A stretch of DNA of 64,000 nucleotides, taken from positions 4,388 to 68,387 of the forward strand of contig DIUN01000013.1 of assembly GCA_002423025.1 (NCBI GenBank), written 5' to 3'. The position numbers and the translations under genes are program-made. Under the pieces are notes generated by a model, which did not search any database, was not told the DNA's origin, and saw only the letters and a list, made by a program, of their open reading frames with translations. Positions 59,556-64,000 of this stretch are shown one piece after another (position 1 is the stretch's first letter; the number at the start of each line of letters is the position of its first letter). The stretch is from Sphingomonadales bacterium UBA6157 (GTDB lineage: Bacteria > Pseudomonadota > Alphaproteobacteria > Sphingomonadales > Sphingomonadaceae).

Positions 59556-60823
59556 TCACTTCACCCGTCTTTTCCGGCAAGACCTATGGGGTCTATGGCC
59601 TCGCCCGCAGCGGCAAGGCGACTGCGGCAGCGCTGATCGCCAGCGGCGCGGCCGTGCTGTGCTGGGACGACGGGGAAAAGGCCCGCGCCAGCTTCGAGGG
59701 TCCGCTGGTCAACCTGCACGAGACAGACCTTGCCAGCCTCGACGCACTGGTCGTCTCGCCCGGCGTGCCACATTCGGCGCCGCTGTTCGTCGCGGCCAAG
59801 GCGGCAGGCATCCCGATCATCGGCGATATCGAGCTGTTCGCCCAGGCGCGCGCCACGCTGCCGCCTAACCGCGTCGTCGGCATCACCGGCACCAATGGCA
59901 AATCGACAACAACGGCGCTCATTCACCACATTCTCGTCCATGCCGGCCGGGCAGCGCAGCTTGGCGGCAACATCGGCCTGCCGATCCTTTCGCAAGAACC
60001 GCTGCCGGCCGATGGCATCTATGTGCTGGAGCTCTCCAGCTACCAGATCGACCTGACCTTCAGCCTCGATTGCGACGTGGCGATACTGCTCAATATCACG
60101 CCTGATCATCTCGACAGGCACGGCACGCTGGAGGCCTATGCCGCCGCCAAGGCCCGTCTGTTCGCGATGCAATCCGCTGGCCAGGCCGCGATCCTCGATG
60201 GCGCTGCCGAGCGAGCGCATGGCGTGCTCGATGAGGCGGAGGACCCGGTAATCACCTTCATCGAGGATGTAGCGCTCGAGGGCCAGGCCGGCTGGCCGGC
60301 GCTGCAGGGGCCGCACAATCTCCAGAATGCCCGCGCCGCCGCCGCCGCCTGCCAGGCTCTGGGGCTGAGCGCCGCCGAGATCGAAGCCGGCCTTGCCAGC
60401 TACCCTGGCCTGCCGCACCGCATGGAGCTGCTGGGCATGAAGCATGGCGTGCTGTGGGTGAACGACAGCAAGGCGACCAATCCGGACAGTTCCGCCCCGG
60501 CGCTCGCCGCCTTCCCGCGCACCCACTGGATTGCCGGCGGCAAGGCCAAGGGGGCCGATCTCGATGCGGTGATGCCGTATCTTGGCGGCGTCGTGGCGGC
60601 CTATCTGATCGGCGAGGCTGCCCCCATTTTCGCACCGTTGCTCGCGCCCCGGCTGCCCGTGCACATGTGCGGCACGCTCGACAATGCCGTGCGCGAGGCC
60701 GCCGCCGCGGCCCGACCGGGCGAGACCGTGCTGCTCTCACCAGCCTGTGCGAGCTTTGACCAGTTCACCGACTTCGAGGCGCGCGGCGAGGCGTTCCGCA
60801 CTGCCGTGGCGGCGCTGGCATGA
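59552..60823 (+). CDS. murD: UDP-MurNAc-alanine--D-glutamate ligase MurD
   Basis: MurD adds D-glutamate to UDP-MurNAc-L-Ala. The 423-residue protein has the N-terminal Rossmann part YGVYGLARSGKATAAAL, the ATP loop GITGTNGKSTTTAL, ELSSYQIDLTF and NDSKATNPDSSAPAL. The start is GTG and overlaps the mraY stop (GTGA); the stop overlaps ftsW. Confidence 0.96.
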   Translation: MITSPVFSGKTYGVYGLARSGKATAAALIASGAAVLCWDDGEKARASFEGPLVNLHETDLASLDALVVSPGVPHSAPLFVAAKAAGIPIIGDIELFAQARATLPPNRVVGITGTNGKSTTTALIHHILVHAGRAAQLGGNIGLPILSQEPLPADGIYVLELSSYQIDLTFSLDCDVAILLNITPDHLDRHGTLEAYAAAKARLFAMQSAGQAAILDGAAERAHGVLDEAEDPVITFIEDVALEGQAGWPALQGPHNLQNARAAAAACQALGLSAAEIEAGLASYPGLPHRMELLGMKHGVLWVNDSKATNPDSSAPALAAFPRTHWIAGGKAKGADLDAVMPYLGGVVAAYLIGEAAPIFAPLLAPRLPVHMCGTLDNAVREAAAAARPGETVLLSPACASFDQFTDFEARGEAFRTAVAALA

Positions 60824-62022
60824 GCACCGCTCCCGCCTCCACGCCCTGGGCATCGCCGGCCAGCACGCCCTTTTCACGCGGCGATCGCTCGCGCCTTGGC
60901 CGCTGGTTCTGGACCATCGACAAGCTGCTGCTGACCCTGGTTTTCGCGCTTATCGGCTGCGGCGTCATCGCCGTCGCAGCGGCTTCTCCAGCGGCGGCGC
61001 AGCGGCTCTCGGGCGCCAATTTCAAATATGATGACCTGTTCTTCCTGAAGCGCCAGATCCTCTGGGTTCTGGCCGGGCTGCCGATCATGCTCGGCGTGTC
61101 GATGCTCCCGGTAAGCTGGGCCAAGCGGCTCTCGATCATGGGCACCGGCCTCGGCGTGCTGGCGCTGGTGGCCGTGCTGTTCGTCGGCACCGGAACCAAT
61201 GGCGCCACGCGCTGGCTGGCGCTGCCCGGCTTGCAGCTACAGCCATCGGAATTCCTCAAGCCGGTGTTTATCGTCACGACTGCCTGGCTGCTGGCGCTGC
61301 GCTTCGAGGATCGCTCGCTACCCACCATGCAGATCAGCTTCGGGTTGCTGGCGTTCATCGCCATGCTGCTCGTGCAGCAGCCGGATTATGGCCAGACGGC
61401 GCTGATGCTGGCGGTGTGGATGGTGCAGGCCGTGCTTGCCGGCATGTCGTTGTGGATGCTGGGCGGCATTGCGGTGGCGGCGCTGGTCGGGCTGGGCATC
61501 GCCTATCTCACCGTGGACCATGTCTCGCAGCGGCTCGACAAGTTCCTGACGGGCGGCGGCGATACCTACCAGATCGACAAGGCGCTGGATTGCTTCCGCG
61601 CCGGTGGGCTGTTCGGCGTCGGGCCGGGCGAGGGCGTGATGAAGTTCCGCCTGCCAGAGCCCCATACGGACTATATCTTTTCGGTCATCGGCGAGGAGTT
61701 TGGCATGCTGGCTTGCCTGCTCATCGCCGGGCTGTTCATCGCCATCGTGGTGCGGGTGTTCCTGCTGCTGCTTGACGAGGAGGATCCGTTCGTACTGCTG
61801 GCCTCTGCCGGGCTTGCCACGCAGTTCGGCCTGCAGGCGACCATCAACATGGGCGTCAACCTCAAGCTCCTCCCCTCCAAGGGGATGACACTGCCGTTCA
61901 TCAGCCATGGCGGCTCGTCGTTCATCGCGCTCTCCATCGGCATGGGGCTGCTGCTCGCCCTCACGCGTCGGAACCCGTTCCTCAAGGCCTCGCCCTATGT
62001 CGAGCGCTGGAAGGGCGCATGA
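60820..62022 (+). CDS. ftsW: Septal peptidoglycan polymerase FtsW
   Basis: FtsW is the SEDS-family glycosyltransferase that polymerises septal glycan with FtsI. The 400-residue membrane protein has a cytoplasmic N-terminus (about 1-35) and about ten spans. Visible SEDS blocks are GATRWLALPGLQLQPSEFLKP, QPDYGQTALML, GVGPGEGVMKFRLPEPHTDYIFSVIGEEFG and MTLPFISHGGSS. It overlaps murD and murG. Confidence 0.96.
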   Translation: MSTAPASTPWASPASTPFSRGDRSRLGRWFWTIDKLLLTLVFALIGCGVIAVAAASPAAAQRLSGANFKYDDLFFLKRQILWVLAGLPIMLGVSMLPVSWAKRLSIMGTGLGVLALVAVLFVGTGTNGATRWLALPGLQLQPSEFLKPVFIVTTAWLLALRFEDRSLPTMQISFGLLAFIAMLLVQQPDYGQTALMLAVWMVQAVLAGMSLWMLGGIAVAALVGLGIAYLTVDHVSQRLDKFLTGGGDTYQIDKALDCFRAGGLFGVGPGEGVMKFRLPEPHTDYIFSVIGEEFGMLACLLIAGLFIAIVVRVFLLLLDEEDPFVLLASAGLATQFGLQATINMGVNLKLLPSKGMTLPFISHGGSSFIALSIGMGLLLALTRRNPFLKASPYVERWKGA

Positions 62023-63110
62023 GCCGGCCGTATGTTCTCGCCGCCGGCGGCACTGGCGGGCATATGGTGCCGGCGCATGTGCTGGCGCTGGAACTGCGCG
62101 CCCGCGGCCATGATGTGCACCTCGTCACGGATGCCCGCGGGCTCCGCTTCCCCGGACTGTTCGAGGGCGTGCCGCGCACTGTGGTGGACAGCGGCTCGCC
62201 GGGCCGCTCCGGCTGGCGCACGCTGCCGGCAGTGGCGCTGAGCATCTGGCGCGGCCGGGCCAGGGCGCGGGCGCTTTTCCAGGAGCTCAAGCCCCGCGCC
62301 GTCATCGGCTTTGGCGGTTATCCGGCGCTGCCGGCACTGCTGGCGGCGCTCTCGCTCAAGCTGCCGAGCCTTGTGCATGAGCAAAACGCCGTGCTCGGCC
62401 GGGTCAACCGCCTGCTGGCGCCGCGCGTAGCCGCCATTGCCACCAGCTATGCCAATGTCCGCCGCATGCAGCCGGGCTGGGCCGGCAAGACGGTGTTGAC
62501 CGGCAACCCGGTGCGGCCAGAGATCATCGCCGCCCGCAACACGCCCTTCGAGGCGGACAGCCCGAAGCTGCGCCTCCTTGTCACCGGTGGCAGCCAAGGC
62601 GCCGCGATCCTCAACACCGTAGTGCCCGCCGCTGTCGCGCTGCTGCCCGAAGCACTGCGCGCCCGGCTGCAAGTGGTGCACCAGGGCCGTGATGAAGACG
62701 CCGGGCTGGTGACGGAAACCTATCGCAGCGCCGGTGTCGCTGCCGAGATGCGCGCCTATTTCACCGACCTGCCAGAGCAGATCGCCAAGGCGCATGTGAT
62801 CGTGGCGCGTGCCGGTGCCTCCACCGTCGCCGAGCTTGCCGTGGCCGGTCGCCCCGCCATTCTCGTGCCGTTGCCCATCGCCACCGATGATCACCAGACC
62901 GATAACGCCCGGGCCATGGCCGCAGCCGGCGGCGCCATCATCATCCCGCAGCCGCAGTTCACCGCAGAGCGTGTCGCTGCGGCCTTGACCGCGCTGCTTG
63001 GTGAGCCGAAGGCCCTGGCAGCAGCCGCAGCGGGGGCCCGCAGTGCCGGCCACCCGGACGCAGCGGCGCGGCTGGCCGATCTTGTCATTGCCACCGGAAG
63101 CCCAGCATGA
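62019..63110 (+). CDS. murG: Lipid II synthase MurG
   Basis: MurG adds GlcNAc to lipid I, giving lipid II on the inner face of the membrane. The 363-residue GT-B glycosyltransferase has AAGGTGGHMVPAHVLA, GFGGYPALPALLAA, HEQNAVLGRVNRLLA, VTGGSQGAAILN and ARAGASTVAELAVAGRPAILVPLP. It overlaps ftsW and murC by four bases each. Confidence 0.97.
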   Translation: MSRPYVLAAGGTGGHMVPAHVLALELRARGHDVHLVTDARGLRFPGLFEGVPRTVVDSGSPGRSGWRTLPAVALSIWRGRARARALFQELKPRAVIGFGGYPALPALLAALSLKLPSLVHEQNAVLGRVNRLLAPRVAAIATSYANVRRMQPGWAGKTVLTGNPVRPEIIAARNTPFEADSPKLRLLVTGGSQGAAILNTVVPAAVALLPEALRARLQVVHQGRDEDAGLVTETYRSAGVAAEMRAYFTDLPEQIAKAHVIVARAGASTVAELAVAGRPAILVPLPIATDDHQTDNARAMAAAGGAIIIPQPQFTAERVAAALTALLGEPKALAAAAAGARSAGHPDAAARLADLVIATGSPA

Positions 63111-64000
63111 GCCAGACCATCTCCCTCCCCGGCTTTCGCACCGATATCGGCGTCATCCACTTCATCGGCATCGGCGGCATCGGCATGTCCGGCATTGCCG
63201 AGGTGATGGCGAACCTGGGCTTCGCCGTCCAGGGCTCCGATTCCGCCGAGGGCTATGTGGTGCAGGGCCTGCGCGACAAGGGCATCAAGGTGTTCATCGG
63301 CCAGAAGGCCGAGAATGTCGCCGATGCCGCCGTCGTCGTCACCTCCACCGCTATCGGTCGGGACAATCCGGAAGTCATCGCTGCGCAGGACAAGCGCATC
63401 CCCATCGTGCGCCGCGCCGAGATGCTCGCCGAGCTGATGCGGCTGAAGAGCTGCGTTGCAGTCGCCGGCACCCATGGCAAGACCACCACCACCTCGATGG
63501 TCGCCGCGCTGCTCGATGCCGGCGGGCTGGACCCGACTGTCATCAACGGCGGCATCATCAACACCTATGGCTCGAACGCCCGGCTCGGTGCCGGCGAGTG
63601 GATGGTGGTGGAAGCCGATGAATCGGATGGCAGCTTCCTGCGGCTCGGCGGCACCTTCGGCATCGTCACCAACATCGATCCCGAGCATCTCGACCATTGG
63701 GGTGATTTCGACAAGATCCGCGAAGGCTTCCGCCAGTTCGTCAACCATGTGCCCTTTTACGGGGCCGGCATCCTGTGCATCGACCATCCCGAAGTGCAGG
63801 CGCTGCTGCCCAAGGTGCAGGACCGCCGGATCATCACCTACGGTTTTTCCGCCACCGCCGATGTGCGCGGCGAAGCCGTGACGCCGGTGCCGGGCGGCAA
63901 TCGCTTTGCCGTGACGTTGCGCACCCGCAGCGGCGAGCGCCGCATCGAGAACCTCATGCTGCCGATGCCCGGCCGGCACAATGTGCAGAACGCCCTCGCC
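63107..64000 (+). CDS. murC: UDP-N-acetylmuramate--L-alanine ligase MurC (3' end outside window)
   Basis: MurC adds L-Ala to UDP-MurNAc, the first step of the stem peptide. The 298 codons seen include VIHFIGIGGIGMSGIAEVM, the ATP loop VAGTHGKTTTTSMVAALL, INGGIINTYGSNARLG, VEADESDGSFL and NIDPEHLDHWGDFD, and stop at GRHNVQNALA at the window edge. About two thirds of the usual protein is present. The ATG overlaps the murG stop. murB, ddl and ftsQAZ would be expected next but are beyond the window. Confidence 0.97.
   Translation, partial: MSQTISLPGFRTDIGVIHFIGIGGIGMSGIAEVMANLGFAVQGSDSAEGYVVQGLRDKGIKVFIGQKAENVADAAVVVTSTAIGRDNPEVIAAQDKRIPIVRRAEMLAELMRLKSCVAVAGTHGKTTTTSMVAALLDAGGLDPTVINGGIINTYGSNARLGAGEWMVVEADESDGSFLRLGGTFGIVTNIDPEHLDHWGDFDKIREGFRQFVNHVPFYGAGILCIDHPEVQALLPKVQDRRIITYGFSATADVRGEAVTPVPGGNRFAVTLRTRSGERRIENLMLPMPGRHNVQNALA

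Noticed and set aside
1..64000. CRISPR arrays, rRNA, tRNA genes or complete transposons
   Set aside because: No regularly spaced repeats, no rRNA-like or cloverleaf sequences in the gaps, and no transposase or integrase frame were seen by reading. A covariance-model scan could still find a missed RNA.

Overview
The window is GC-rich, densely coded bacterial chromosome with no rRNA, tRNA, CRISPR or transposase that I could find. The gene content points to an alphaproteobacterium, most likely a sphingomonad. Supporting features are GapR (UPF0335/DUF2312), DUF1244, DUF1489 and DUF2093 proteins, a PEPxxWA-CTERM protein, a membrane-anchored LuxR-type regulator, an L36 without the zinc cysteines, and the yebC-ruvCAB order. 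The genus cannot be fixed from sequence reading alone.

Layout. 1-479 is the 3' end of ppc. 485-6195 is one long minus-strand run: coxS-coxM (molybdenum hydroxylase small and medium subunits), a YbjQ protein, a low-GC two-gene insert, then yebC, a secreted NTF2-like protein and ruvC-ruvA-ruvB, mostly joined by 1-4 base overlaps. 6286-11073 holds GST, gapR, DUF1244, pyk, a HAD hydrolase, rpmJ and galE. 11172-14732 is a plus-strand group: lipoprotein, M14 carboxypeptidase, a formylglycine-generating-enzyme homologue with both catalytic cysteines, and enoyl-CoA hydratase. 14778-19498 has an alcohol dehydrogenase, then xseB-ispA-coaD-cyclophilin-queA. 19376-20842 is a small insertion at the 3' end of queA. 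20915-30906 contains membrane, methyltransferase, MgtE, DUF1489, GntR, dGTPase-like, racemase, PEP-CTERM, ArsC, GNAT, M23 peptidase, DUF2093 and xseA genes. 30990-39804 contains purD, a phosphotransferase, a CorC-type protein, an OmpA lipoprotein and the translation block rpmI-rplT-pheS-pheT. 39944-50713 has GMC oxidoreductase, AlgH, peroxiredoxin, a Tat-type molybdopterin oxidoreductase, hemH, phaB, an RHH protein, a PKHD dioxygenase, a peptide-binding lipoprotein and cysK. 51617-64000 is the dcw cluster mraZ-rsmH-ftsL-ftsI-murE-murF-mraY-murD-ftsW-murG-murC, running off the end.

How genes work together. The dcw genes make the lipid-linked peptidoglycan precursor and the septal synthase (FtsW/FtsI), and nearly every junction is a 4-base stop/start overlap, which suggests translational coupling. 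A cluster of DnaA-box-like sites lies upstream of mraZ. ruvABC resolves Holliday junctions; xseA and xseB, in separate loci, make exonuclease VII. pheST and the L35/L20 genes form a translation cluster with an intrinsic terminator in the middle.

Most unusual points: (1) a perfect 50-bp direct repeat of the queA 3' end, together with a decayed copy of the neighbouring gene, flanks a transmembrane LuxR-type regulator, as expected from single-crossover integration of a DNA circle; (2) a two-gene low-GC insert inside the minus-strand run; (3) an apparently catalytic formylglycine-generating enzyme without a sulfatase, next to a cytosolic-carboxypeptidase-like M14 enzyme; (4) molybdenum hydroxylase subunits split into incomplete loci; (5) DnaA-box-like sites before the division cluster. 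No complete new defence or mobile system is evident.
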